Shown: positions 33,281 to 41,154 of the stretch, piece by piece | Position numbering within the stretch: the first letter of the stretch is position 1 | Layout: each line of letters starts with the position of its first letter | NCBI GenBank assembly: GCA_947167135.1 | Contig: CAMVGV010000017.1 | Location: forward strand, 1-51,623 | Length of the DNA: 51,623 bases | Direction of reading: 5' to 3' | Source: an uncultured Lachnospiraceae bacterium | Lineage (GTDB): Bacteria; Bacillota; Clostridia; Lachnospirales; Lachnospiraceae | Position numbers and translations under genes: made by a program | Notes under the pieces: model-generated | Told to the model about the DNA's origin: nothing | The model's input: only the letters and a program-made list of their open reading frames with translations | Database searches by the model: none

Positions 33281-35647
33281 ATGAAAAATTACAGGATCAA
33301 AATATACGGCATAGTGCAGGGCGTGGGCTTCCGTCCCTTTGTAAAAAGGGAAGCGGACAGGCTCGGGATCCGTGGCACGGTGCAAAATAAAGGTTCATAC
33401 GTGGAAATAAGAGCTTACGGATCTGAGGAAAAGATCCGTTTGTTTATTGATGAACTGAATTCCGGCGCTCCGGAGAGAGCAGTTGTAATAAGAACCGGTA
33501 TCACCCTGAACGAAGAAGACAGCGGGAAACCCGGGAATTCCGATCTGATTGATTTCTCGATCATAGAAAGCGAACACCGGGGAGGAAAGAAGTTCATTCC
33601 TCCGGACTTAGGAATATGCAGGGAATGCGCAGCAGAGCTCTTTGATCCCGGAAACAGGCGTTATCTCCATCCTTTTATTAACTGCACTCAATGCGGACCC
33701 AGATTTACCATACTAAAGAAGCTTCCCTACGACAGGGAAAGGACAAGCATGGCTTCCTTTCCTATGTGCAAAGACTGCAATAAAGAGTATTACGATAAGG
33801 AATCCCGGCGTTTTGATGCCCAGCCCGTATGCTGCAATTCATGCGGCCCTTCACTTTACATAATCGGGAAAGACCTGAAGGGAAAAGACGCGGTCTCTGA
33901 GGTGAGACAGGTAATACTATCAGGAGGAATAGCTGCGCTAAAGGGTATAGGCGGTTTCCATCTATGCTGCAATGCTCTGGATGAAGCGGCAGTCAGAAGG
34001 CTGCGTGAGAGAAAGAAGAGAGTATCCAAGCCCTTTGCGGTAATGCTTAGGGATATGGATACCATAAGACGGGAATGCAGGGTCGGTCCGGTGGCGGAAA
34101 AGCTTCTTACAGGCTATCAGAAACCGATAGTACTGATCGGAAAAAGCGGAAGCGGGAAGATACCGGAGGCCGTGGCTCCGCGAAATCCGAAGCTTGGGGT
34201 AATGCTGCCTTATGCACCGGTACAGCTTTTGCTGTTCAGTATGGATGATGGTATAAAGGATTTTCCGGACAGTCTTATCATGACAAGCGGAAACGTTTCC
34301 GATGCGGCCATATGTATTTCTGATGAAGAAGCGGAAAGGGAGCTTGACGGCATTGCCGACATTTTTTTATCCAATAACAGGGAGATACTGACCAGGGCAG
34401 ATGATTCCGTTATGGATATTTTTGAGGGCAGGCCATATATGATAAGACGCTCCCGGGGCTTTGCACCGCTTCCGCTTCTTATACCGGAAGGAAGTGATCC
34501 GGGGGATGCTTCGGATCCGCGCAGCGGGATCTCTTCACTTGCACTGGGAGGCGAGCTGAAAAACAGCTTCTGCATTTCTGCCGCGAATATGCTCTATCCA
34601 TCGGCTTATATCGGGGATCTCACAGACAGACGCTCTGTGGAAGCCCTGAAAAGCGGGATAGTCCGAATGGAAGAGCTTCTGGAAGCAGAGCCGGAGGTCT
34701 TTATATCCGACTTGCATCCGGGCTATAATTCTTCGAAACTTGCGGAGAAGCTTGCAAAAGAGAGAGATAAGCCGCTTATTAAGCTTCAGCATCACTATGC
34801 CCATATTCTTTCGGTAATGGCTGAAAACAGCTTTGAGGATCCCGTTATCGGAGCAGCTTTTGACGGCACAGGTTACGGATCCGACGGAAGCATCTGGGGA
34901 GGAGAGATCATAAAGGCTGACAGACAGGGCTTTTCGAGGCTTTCCCATATAAAGCCCTTTAAGATGCCGGGCGGTGACGCAGCTGCAAAGGAAGGCTGGA
35001 GGGTAGCCCTCTCCATGATCCATGATCATTATCCCGGAAAAGAAATAGAGATATCTGAGAAGCTGGGGCTTTGCAGGAAAGAGGAGGCAGAGGCTGTCTG
35101 CAGTGCGATCGATGCCAATGTAGGAGTAGTTATGTCAACCAGCGCAGGAAGGCTCTTTGATGCCGTAAGTGCGGTTCTCGGGATCTGCAGAAGCTCCTCA
35201 TATGAAGGAGAGGCCGCATCCCTGCTTCAGTTTGCCGCGGAAGGATATGCGGAAAGGAAAGGTATTGACATTGCCGAAATTATGTCAACCAATCGTAACA
35301 GTCCCGTGCAGGGCTCACAGAGCGAGATTATGTCAACCGATAGAGCGCTCGGAATGATAGTGGAAAAAGCACTTGAAGGTGTAGACAGCTCAGAGCTTGC
35401 CTTTCTTTTTCACCGGATCTTTGCCGGACAGGTCGTGTCGGAGGTCAGGGAACAGGCAGAAAAAAACAGCATCGAAACCACTGCCCTCAGCGGTGGCTGC
35501 TTCCAGAATCTTCTGTTCCTGAAAATGGTAAAGGAAGGGCTGGAGAAATCCGGCCTTAAGGTTCTGATCCACAGCCTCATCCCCCCGAATGACGGGGGTA
35601 TCTCCGTCGGACAGTGCTACTTTTCTTCCGGAGAGATGATCCATTAA
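33281..35647 (+). CDS. hypF: Carbamoyltransferase HypF for hydrogenase maturation
   Basis: A 788-residue, full-length HypF. It makes the carbamoyl group that becomes the cyanide ligands of the [NiFe] site. Domains in order: acylphosphatase (VQGVGFRPFVKREA, residues 13-26); two zinc fingers (CRECAAEL...CTQC and CKDCNKEY...CNSC, about 112-190); YrdC-like (GGIAALKGIGGFHLCC); Kae1-like (HHYAHILSVMAEN, DGTGYGSDGSIWGGE, LSGGCFQN). A short near-repeat occurs in the C-terminal part (EIMSTNRNS and EIMSTDRAL, about 667-690). It is apart from hypCDE by 20 kb but clearly serves the same Ech enzyme. Confidence 0.95.
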   Translation: MKNYRIKIYGIVQGVGFRPFVKREADRLGIRGTVQNKGSYVEIRAYGSEEKIRLFIDELNSGAPERAVVIRTGITLNEEDSGKPGNSDLIDFSIIESEHRGGKKFIPPDLGICRECAAELFDPGNRRYLHPFINCTQCGPRFTILKKLPYDRERTSMASFPMCKDCNKEYYDKESRRFDAQPVCCNSCGPSLYIIGKDLKGKDAVSEVRQVILSGGIAALKGIGGFHLCCNALDEAAVRRLRERKKRVSKPFAVMLRDMDTIRRECRVGPVAEKLLTGYQKPIVLIGKSGSGKIPEAVAPRNPKLGVMLPYAPVQLLLFSMDDGIKDFPDSLIMTSGNVSDAAICISDEEAERELDGIADIFLSNNREILTRADDSVMDIFEGRPYMIRRSRGFAPLPLLIPEGSDPGDASDPRSGISSLALGGELKNSFCISAANMLYPSAYIGDLTDRRSVEALKSGIVRMEELLEAEPEVFISDLHPGYNSSKLAEKLAKERDKPLIKLQHHYAHILSVMAENSFEDPVIGAAFDGTGYGSDGSIWGGEIIKADRQGFSRLSHIKPFKMPGGDAAAKEGWRVALSMIHDHYPGKEIEISEKLGLCRKEEAEAVCSAIDANVGVVMSTSAGRLFDAVSAVLGICRSSSYEGEAASLLQFAAEGYAERKGIDIAEIMSTNRNSPVQGSQSEIMSTDRALGMIVEKALEGVDSSELAFLFHRIFAGQVVSEVREQAEKNSIETTALSGGCFQNLLFLKMVKEGLEKSGLKVLIHSLIPPNDGGISVGQCYFSSGEMIH

Positions 35648-35649
35648 AA

Positions 35650-35675
35650 GTCACGTAATATTGTCACGTAATATT
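35650..35675. repeat. Perfect 13-bp tandem duplication after hypF
   Basis: GTCACGTAATATT occurs at 35650-35662 and again at 35663-35675, directly after the hypF stop. It may be a paired regulator site for the following operon or a chance duplication. Confidence 0.8.
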
Positions 35676-35698
35676 TCCGGCCCGATTTAACACACTGA

Positions 35699-35727
35699 TT
35701 GCTTTAGTCCACAAAATATGAGATAAT
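35699..35727 (+). promoter_or_regulatory. Promoter of the NifU-like/GGGtGRT operon
   Basis: TTGCTT (35699-35704), a 17-nt spacer and GATAAT (35722-35727). The leader contains a GTGAGC/GCTCAC hairpin (35739-35767) before the ribosome site AAAGGAG. Confidence 0.65.
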
Positions 35728-35788
35728 AATAAAACTCTGTGAGCGTTTTGGAAGGTGATCGGCTCACTGTCAATGAAAGGAGAACCAC

Positions 35789-36481
35789 ATGATTTATTCA
35801 ACAGAAGTAAAGGCTATGTGTTCGGTACATCAAGGTGCGCATCATGGTGCTGCCCCGATACCGGAAGAGGCAAAATGGGTTAAGGCCAAGGGTGTGAAGG
35901 ACATTTCCGGTTATACCCATGGTATCGGATGGTGTGCACCCCAGCAGGGATGCTGCAAGCTTTCCTTAAATGTAAAGGACGGGATCATTCAGGAAGCACT
36001 GGTTGAGACCATAGGATGCTCCGGAATGACACATTCCGCAGCTATGGCATCCGAGATACTTCCGGGACTTACCGTTCTCGAGGCATTAAATACGGACCTT
36101 GTATGTGACGCTATAAATACCGCTATGAGAGAGCTCTTCCTTCAGATAGTATACGGACGCACACAGTCCGCTTTCTCCGAGGACGGACTTCAGATCGGTG
36201 CAGGTCTGGAGGATCTTGGAAAAGGCGCAAGGTCAATGGTAGGAACCACCTACGGAACCCTTGAAAAGGGACCCAGGTATCTGGAGCTTACAGACGGATA
36301 TATTACAGAGCTTGCCCTTGACGAGGATGATGAGATCATTGGTTATAAATATATCAATTTCGGAAAGATGATGGACTTCATCAAGGCCGGAGACGATCCC
36401 GCAAAGGCTGTGGAGAAGGCTTCAGGCCAGTACGGAAGAGTAGCTGATGCGGTCAAGTTTATTGACCCTCGTAAAGAGTGA
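35789..36481 (+). CDS. NifU-like iron-sulfur cluster assembly scaffold family protein
   Basis: A 230-residue protein related to the IscU/NifU N-terminal fold. Cysteine-containing blocks WCAPQQGCCKLSL (about 49-61) and TIGCSGMTHSAAMASE correspond to the scaffold's ligand positions. The C-terminal half has LELTDGYITELALDEDDEIIGYKYINFG, which is specific to this subgroup. It is next to a GGGtGRT protein, as in many clostridia, so the two likely act together. Whether it truly builds clusters or uses the fold for another purpose is unknown. ATG follows AAAGGAG. Confidence 0.85.
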   Translation: MIYSTEVKAMCSVHQGAHHGAAPIPEEAKWVKAKGVKDISGYTHGIGWCAPQQGCCKLSLNVKDGIIQEALVETIGCSGMTHSAAMASEILPGLTVLEALNTDLVCDAINTAMRELFLQIVYGRTQSAFSEDGLQIGAGLEDLGKGARSMVGTTYGTLEKGPRYLELTDGYITELALDEDDEIIGYKYINFGKMMDFIKAGDDPAKAVEKASGQYGRVADAVKFIDPRKE

Positions 36482-36498
36482 TAAGGGAGGACAGGAAA

Positions 36499-37518
36499 AT
36501 GGCAAAATTTGAATCTTATGAAAGAAGAGAAAAGCAGATCCTCGCCAAGCTCTCCGAGTATGGCATCGGATCTATAGATGAAGCAGAGAAGATCACAAAG
36601 GATGCAGGTCTCGATGTGTATCATATGGTCGAGAATATCCAGCCTATCTGCTTTGAAAACGCAAAATGGGCCTATACGGTAGGCGCAGCGATCGCCATCA
36701 AAAAGGGCTGCCGCAAGGCATCAGAGGCAGCAGCAGCTATCGGCGAGGGACTTCAGTCCTTCTGCATCCCCGGATCTGTAGCTGACCGCCGTAAGGTTGG
36801 TTTAGGACACGGAAACTTAGGAAAGATGCTCCTTGAAGAAGATACGGAATGTTTCGCATTCCTTGCCGGACATGAGTCTTTCGCAGCAGCAGAGGGTGCT
36901 ATCGGTATCGCCGAGAAGGCAAATAAGGTTCGCCAGAAGCCCTTAAGGGTCATCCTTAACGGTCTCGGGAAGGACGCGGCCCAGATCATTTCAAGAATCA
37001 ACGGCTTCACCCATGTGGAGACAGAATATGACTACTTTACGGGAGAACTGAAGGAAGTATCCAGGAAGTGCTATTCCAAGGACCCCAAGAGCCCAAGAGC
37101 TCTCGTAAACTGCTACGGCGCAAATGATGTTCAGGAAGGTGTTGCCATTATGTGGCATGAGAATGTTGATGTTTCAATTACCGGAAACTCCACGAACCCC
37201 ACCAGATTCCAGCATCCCGTTGCAGGCACCTACAAGAAGGAGCGTGTTGATGCAGGAAAGAAGTATTTCTCAGTTGCTTCAGGTGGCGGTACCGGACGTA
37301 CACTTCACCCCGACAATATGGCTGCAGGTCCCGCTTCCTACGGAATGACCGATACCATGGGACGTATGCATTCCGATGCCCAGTTCGCAGGTTCTTCATC
37401 AGTTCCGGCTCATGTTGAGATGATGGGTCTTATCGGGGCAGGAAATAACCCTATGGTCGGAATGACCGTTTCGGTTGCGGTTTCAATTGAAGAGGCTGCT
37501 AAAGCCGGAAAATTCTAA
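36499..37518 (+). CDS. GGGtGRT protein (function unknown)
   Basis: A 339-residue soluble protein named after its motif, here VASGGGTGRTLHPDNM (about residues 261-276). Other notable blocks are FCIPGSVADRRKVGLGHGNLGKML, CFAFLAGHESFAAAEGAIG and NPMVGMTVSVAVSIEEAA. The family is common in clostridia and always little characterised. The glycine-rich motif suggests nucleotide or phosphate binding, which is inference. Start at ATG 36499, after GGGAGGACAGG; the open frame to 36478 overlaps the previous gene. A terminator follows 29 bp after the stop. Confidence 0.88.
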   Translation: MAKFESYERREKQILAKLSEYGIGSIDEAEKITKDAGLDVYHMVENIQPICFENAKWAYTVGAAIAIKKGCRKASEAAAAIGEGLQSFCIPGSVADRRKVGLGHGNLGKMLLEEDTECFAFLAGHESFAAAEGAIGIAEKANKVRQKPLRVILNGLGKDAAQIISRINGFTHVETEYDYFTGELKEVSRKCYSKDPKSPRALVNCYGANDVQEGVAIMWHENVDVSITGNSTNPTRFQHPVAGTYKKERVDAGKKYFSVASGGGTGRTLHPDNMAAGPASYGMTDTMGRMHSDAQFAGSSSVPAHVEMMGLIGAGNNPMVGMTVSVAVSIEEAAKAGKF

Positions 37519-37547
37519 GCCCGGATTTTTTAATTGATCAGCTGACC

Positions 37548-37597
37548 GCTGCGGTGTCCCACATCAAAGATGTGGGATGCCGCAGCTTCTTTTTTGT
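37548..37597 (+). terminator. Rho-independent terminator after the GGGtGRT gene
   Basis: GCTGCGG-TG-TCCCACATC (37548-37565) pairs with GATGTGGGA-TG-CCGCAGC (37569-37586), with one 2-nt internal loop and an AAA loop. TTCTTTTTTG follows. It is the clearest terminator in the window. Confidence 0.92.
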
Positions 37598-37602
37598 CTT
37601 TG

Positions 37603-37611
37603 TGTTATAAT
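37603..37611 (+). promoter_or_regulatory. Extended -10 promoter placed for a leaderless transcript
   Basis: TGT followed by a perfect TATAAT (37606-37611). No -35 is recognisable, since the region overlaps the terminator tail. Transcription would begin about 7 nt later, at or next to the ATG at 37619. No ribosome site exists in between. Confidence 0.6.
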
Positions 37612-37618
37612 CAGAGCA

Positions 37619-38386
37619 ATGAGGATCACAATTGACGGGATAGATATAGAATATAAGTTCAGCGGAAGTGGTGACCGCAATGTGGTGGTACTGCAGGGCT
37701 GGGGCACGGAAATGAGTGTTTATGACAGTGTGGCAGCCGCCATAGCAGACAGCTGCAGGGTTCTGCAGTTTGACCTTCCGGGCTTCGGCAGCAGTAAGGA
37801 ACCGCCGGAAGCCTGGAATGTTGACAGTTTTGCGGATTTTTTTCTGCATCTTATGGAGGAGCTTGGGATAAAAAGCGCAGCGCTTATCGGCCACTCCTAT
37901 GGAGGCAGGATAATAATCAAGCTCGCCTCCAGAAAAGACATTCCCTTTAATATAGAAAAGATCGTCCTTATAGACAGTGCAGGGGTACTTCCGGTCAGAA
38001 CCTTAAAGCAGAGGATCAGGATAAGACAGTATAAGATCCTGAAAAAACTTTTCGATACAAGGGTATTTTATGCACTTTTCCCGGAGCTTGTGGATGACTG
38101 GAGGATGAGACAGGGATCCGAGGACTACAGAAGGGCTACACCTGTAATGCGGCAGTGCCTCGTAATGGCGGTAAATGAAGATTTGACTCCGCTGCTTCCT
38201 AAGATAGGGAATGAATGCCTGTTGATCTGGGGGGATAAAGACACTGCCACTCCGATCCGGGATGCCCGTATTATGGAAGATAAAATTCCCGGCGCCGCCC
38301 TTATTGTGCTTGAGGGCTGCGGACACTATTCATTTCTGGAAGCTCCCCGGAAATTTCAATCTGTGATGAAGGCATTTTTCAAATGA
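37619..38386 (+). CDS. Alpha/beta hydrolase
   Basis: A 255-residue serine-hydrolase-fold protein. The nucleophile elbow is GHSYGG (about 97-102), with the acid in WGDKDTATP and the histidine in GCGHYSFLEAP. The oxyanion region is VVLQGWGTEMSVYD. No signal peptide. I chose ATG 37619 (MRITIDGIDIEYKF) because homologues start this way; a longer frame to 37577 overlaps the terminator. Its last bases overlap the next gene, a MurF-like ligase, so a role with peptidoglycan precursors is possible. The substrate cannot be told from sequence. Confidence 0.85.
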   Translation: MRITIDGIDIEYKFSGSGDRNVVVLQGWGTEMSVYDSVAAAIADSCRVLQFDLPGFGSSKEPPEAWNVDSFADFFLHLMEELGIKSAALIGHSYGGRIIIKLASRKDIPFNIEKIVLIDSAGVLPVRTLKQRIRIRQYKILKKLFDTRVFYALFPELVDDWRMRQGSEDYRRATPVMRQCLVMAVNEDLTPLLPKIGNECLLIWGDKDTATPIRDARIMEDKIPGAALIVLEGCGHYSFLEAPRKFQSVMKAFFK

Positions 38387-39945
38387 TAGTAAGAACTGTG
38401 ATAATAGCGGTGCTGTCCGTATACGCATTTACTCTTACCCTCAGGCATAATCTCCATATGCTCCAGCTAAACGGGTATAAGAATGACGAGCACTTAAGGT
38501 GGATAAAAAAGAATTTAAGACAGCAGTGGCTTTTGATATTCGGTTTTTTTTCCGGGATCCTGAGGCTTTTCCTTCCGTATATTATCCCGGATATCCTTAT
38601 CATTCTTGATCTTATAATGATAATCCTTGTCTACAGGGCATTGATGAGGCTGAATAATAAAAAAAAGCTGGTCTATACCCCAAGGATAAAGAGACTGATT
38701 TTTACGCTGACGCTCCTGTCCATCCTTATTATCGCCGGGATAGTTTACGTATCCGGAATAAAAGGGATCAGTGCGGCCTCGGTTTTAGTGGTTTCCCTGG
38801 AGCTAATACTTGATATCGCCGGAAATTGCATCAACCATCCGGTGGAGGAGGGTATAAACAGGTACTATATCAATGATGCGAGGCGGATCTTAAGGTCTAT
38901 GCCTGAGCTCATTACCATTGGGGTTACAGGAAGCTACGGAAAGACCAGTGTAAAGTATTATCTTGAAACCTTATTAAAGGCCAAATACAATGTTCTCGTG
39001 ACTCCCGGGAATTTCAATACACCTCTCGGGATCACACGTACCATAAGGGAGCATATGAAGCCCTCGAATGAGATATTTATTTGTGAAATGGGGGCGAGGA
39101 GAACAGGTGAGATAAAGGAGATATGTGATCTTTTTCCGCCTGACCACGGTATTATAACAGCCGTGGGACCACAGCATCTTGAGACCTTTTTCAGCATCGA
39201 AAATATCCGGAAGACGAAATTTGAGCTTGCGGATGCTGTGTCCGGAAAGGGAATGCTTTTCCTTAACGGGGATAATGAGCTGATACGGGAGGCTGCGGAG
39301 AAATATCCTTCACCTGTCCTTTATTATTCAAACGGACAAAGGGAGGGCTATTATGCAAAGGATATTAAGGTCTCGGATCTTGGTACCTCATTTACGGTGG
39401 TGACTCCGGAGGGTGAGGAGGAACTCTTCCATGTAAGGCTTATCGGAGCCCACAATATAATCAACGTGATGGGAGCCATAGCAGCTGCCAATAAGCTGGG
39501 GATATCATTGAGGGAACTGAAGGTTCCGGTCAGAAGGATAGAACCTGTGGAGCATCGGATGCAGATCAGGAATCAGGGAAATGTCACGATAATCGACGAT
39601 GCCTACAATTCTAATCCCGTGGGGTCAAAGGCTGCCGTTGAAACCCTTGCCATGTTTGACGGAGTGAAAATTCTTATTACTCCGGGAATGGTGGAGCTTG
39701 GCGAAAAGGAAGAGGAGTACAACCGGAAATTCGGCACTTATGCCGCGGAAAACTGTGATTATATTTTCCTGGTTGGGAAAAATCACACGAAACCGATAAT
39801 GGATGGTATAATGGAAAAAAACTTCCCTGAAGAACGCTGCAGGGTATTTGACAGGGTCGAGGATGCCATGAGCTTTGCGCTCGGTATCAGGGACGACAGA
39901 AGAAAATTCATATTACTCGAAAATGACCTGCCGGATAACTACTGA
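38383..39945 (+). CDS. Membrane-anchored MurF-like Mur ligase
   Basis: A 520-residue protein. The first 165 residues carry about four or five hydrophobic helices, unlike classical cytosolic MurF. The Mur ligase part follows: P-loop GVTGSYGKTS (about 184-193), NTPLGITRTI, then IDDAYNSNPVGSKAAVE and ITPGMVELGEKEEE. MurF joins D-Ala-D-Ala to the UDP-MurNAc-tripeptide, and the next gene encodes a D-Ala-D-Ala-type ligase. The pair could make a precursor at the membrane. It could be the sole MurF or a second one. It starts within the stop of the hydrolase gene (4-bp overlap). Confidence 0.88.
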   Translation: MIVRTVIIAVLSVYAFTLTLRHNLHMLQLNGYKNDEHLRWIKKNLRQQWLLIFGFFSGILRLFLPYIIPDILIILDLIMIILVYRALMRLNNKKKLVYTPRIKRLIFTLTLLSILIIAGIVYVSGIKGISAASVLVVSLELILDIAGNCINHPVEEGINRYYINDARRILRSMPELITIGVTGSYGKTSVKYYLETLLKAKYNVLVTPGNFNTPLGITRTIREHMKPSNEIFICEMGARRTGEIKEICDLFPPDHGIITAVGPQHLETFFSIENIRKTKFELADAVSGKGMLFLNGDNELIREAAEKYPSPVLYYSNGQREGYYAKDIKVSDLGTSFTVVTPEGEEELFHVRLIGAHNIINVMGAIAAANKLGISLRELKVPVRRIEPVEHRMQIRNQGNVTIIDDAYNSNPVGSKAAVETLAMFDGVKILITPGMVELGEKEEEYNRKFGTYAAENCDYIFLVGKNHTKPIMDGIMEKNFPEERCRVFDRVEDAMSFALGIRDDRRKFILLENDLPDNY

Positions 39946-39972
39946 TCTTTAGGGGACAGAAAGGTAGACACA

Positions 39973-41154
39973 TTGAAACTCAGAATAGCACTGCTTTTTG
40001 GTGGGAAAAGCGTTGAACATGAGGTATCTGTGATATCTGGGATACAGGCATATCTGAGCCTGAACCGTGAAAAATACGAAATCATACCGGTATACCTGAG
40101 TAAGAATAATGAAATGTATATTGGGGATGACATCGGGAAGATAGAATCCTACAGGGATATAAAGGGGCTTATTTCCCGTTCCCACAGGGTTATAATGGTA
40201 AACTGGGACGACAGGGTAAAGCTTGTTTCCTTCCCCGTAAAGAAATTCGGAAAGAATCCCGAATTTGAAATAGACCTGGTTCTTCCCGTAGTACATGGAA
40301 CGAATGTGGAGGACGGAGCGCTGCAGGGGTATTTTAAAACCCTGGGGCTTCCCTTTGCAGGCTGTGATGTTACCGCATCGGCGGTGGGCATGGACAAGTA
40401 TATAATGAAGATGATACTGAAAGAAGCCGGAGTGCCGGTCCTCGATGCCGGGGTCTATACACTGTCGGATTATGAGGACTTGGATCTTCTTTTAAGGAAG
40501 ATCGAAGAACGCTTCGGTTATCCTGTTATCGTAAAGCCGGTAAACCTGGGCTCCAGCGTTGGGATAGGGATAGCCGGGGATTCGTCATCTCTTGCAAATG
40601 CCCTGGATGATGCGTTTAAGTATGCGTCAAGAGTGCTTGTTGAAAGGGCGATCACAAACTTAAGGGAGATAAACTGCTCGGTTCTGGGAGATGAAAATGA
40701 GGCAGAGGCCTCCGAATGTGAAGAACCGCTTCATTCAGAGGAGATCTTAAGTTACAGCGATAAATACGAGAGAAGCGCGAAGTCCGGAGCCTCCAAGGGA
40801 ATGGCGGGAGTTTCACGGAAGATTCCTGCAGATATCCCGGAGGAAATGCGGGAGGAGATCAGAAGCCTTGCAGTAAAGGCATTCAAGGCTCTCGGCTGCT
40901 CGGGGGTGTCCCGTATAGACTTTATGATAGATGCAGACAGCGGGAAGCTTTATTTTAATGAGATAAATACCATTCCCGGTTCCCTTGCCTTTTACCTGTG
41001 GGAGCCTCTGGGAGTGGAATACAGCGTACTTTTGGACAGAGTCATTGATCTTGCGCTGAAAAGGGCGCGTCTTCAGAATGACCTGACCTTCACCTTTGAT
41101 ACGAATATACTTGACTCTGCATCTTTTGGAGGCAATAAAATTGCAGCTAAGTAA
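39973..41154 (+). CDS. D-alanine--D-alanine ligase family protein (ATP-grasp)
   Basis: A 393-residue ATP-grasp ligase. Family marks: LLFGGKSVEHEVSVISG at the N-terminus, GMDKYIMKMILKEAGVPV, VIVKPVNLGSSVGIGIA and the metal-binding NEINTIPGSLAFYLWE. A 30-residue acidic insertion lies near 238-275 (AEASECEEPLHSEE). The INTIPGSLAFYLW ending differs from standard Ddl (NTMPGFT), so another second residue such as D-Ser or D-Lac cannot be excluded. Start is TTG 39973, 7 nt after AAAGGT. It overlaps the next gene by 14 bp. Confidence 0.88.
   Translation: MKLRIALLFGGKSVEHEVSVISGIQAYLSLNREKYEIIPVYLSKNNEMYIGDDIGKIESYRDIKGLISRSHRVIMVNWDDRVKLVSFPVKKFGKNPEFEIDLVLPVVHGTNVEDGALQGYFKTLGLPFAGCDVTASAVGMDKYIMKMILKEAGVPVLDAGVYTLSDYEDLDLLLRKIEERFGYPVIVKPVNLGSSVGIGIAGDSSSLANALDDAFKYASRVLVERAITNLREINCSVLGDENEAEASECEEPLHSEEILSYSDKYERSAKSGASKGMAGVSRKIPADIPEEMREEIRSLAVKAFKALGCSGVSRIDFMIDADSGKLYFNEINTIPGSLAFYLWEPLGVEYSVLLDRVIDLALKRARLQNDLTFTFDTNILDSASFGGNKIAAK

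Noticed and set aside
37577-37618. Fourteen-codon N-terminal extension of the alpha/beta hydrolase
   Set aside because: It would be translated from inside the terminator stem and T-tail, without a ribosome site.
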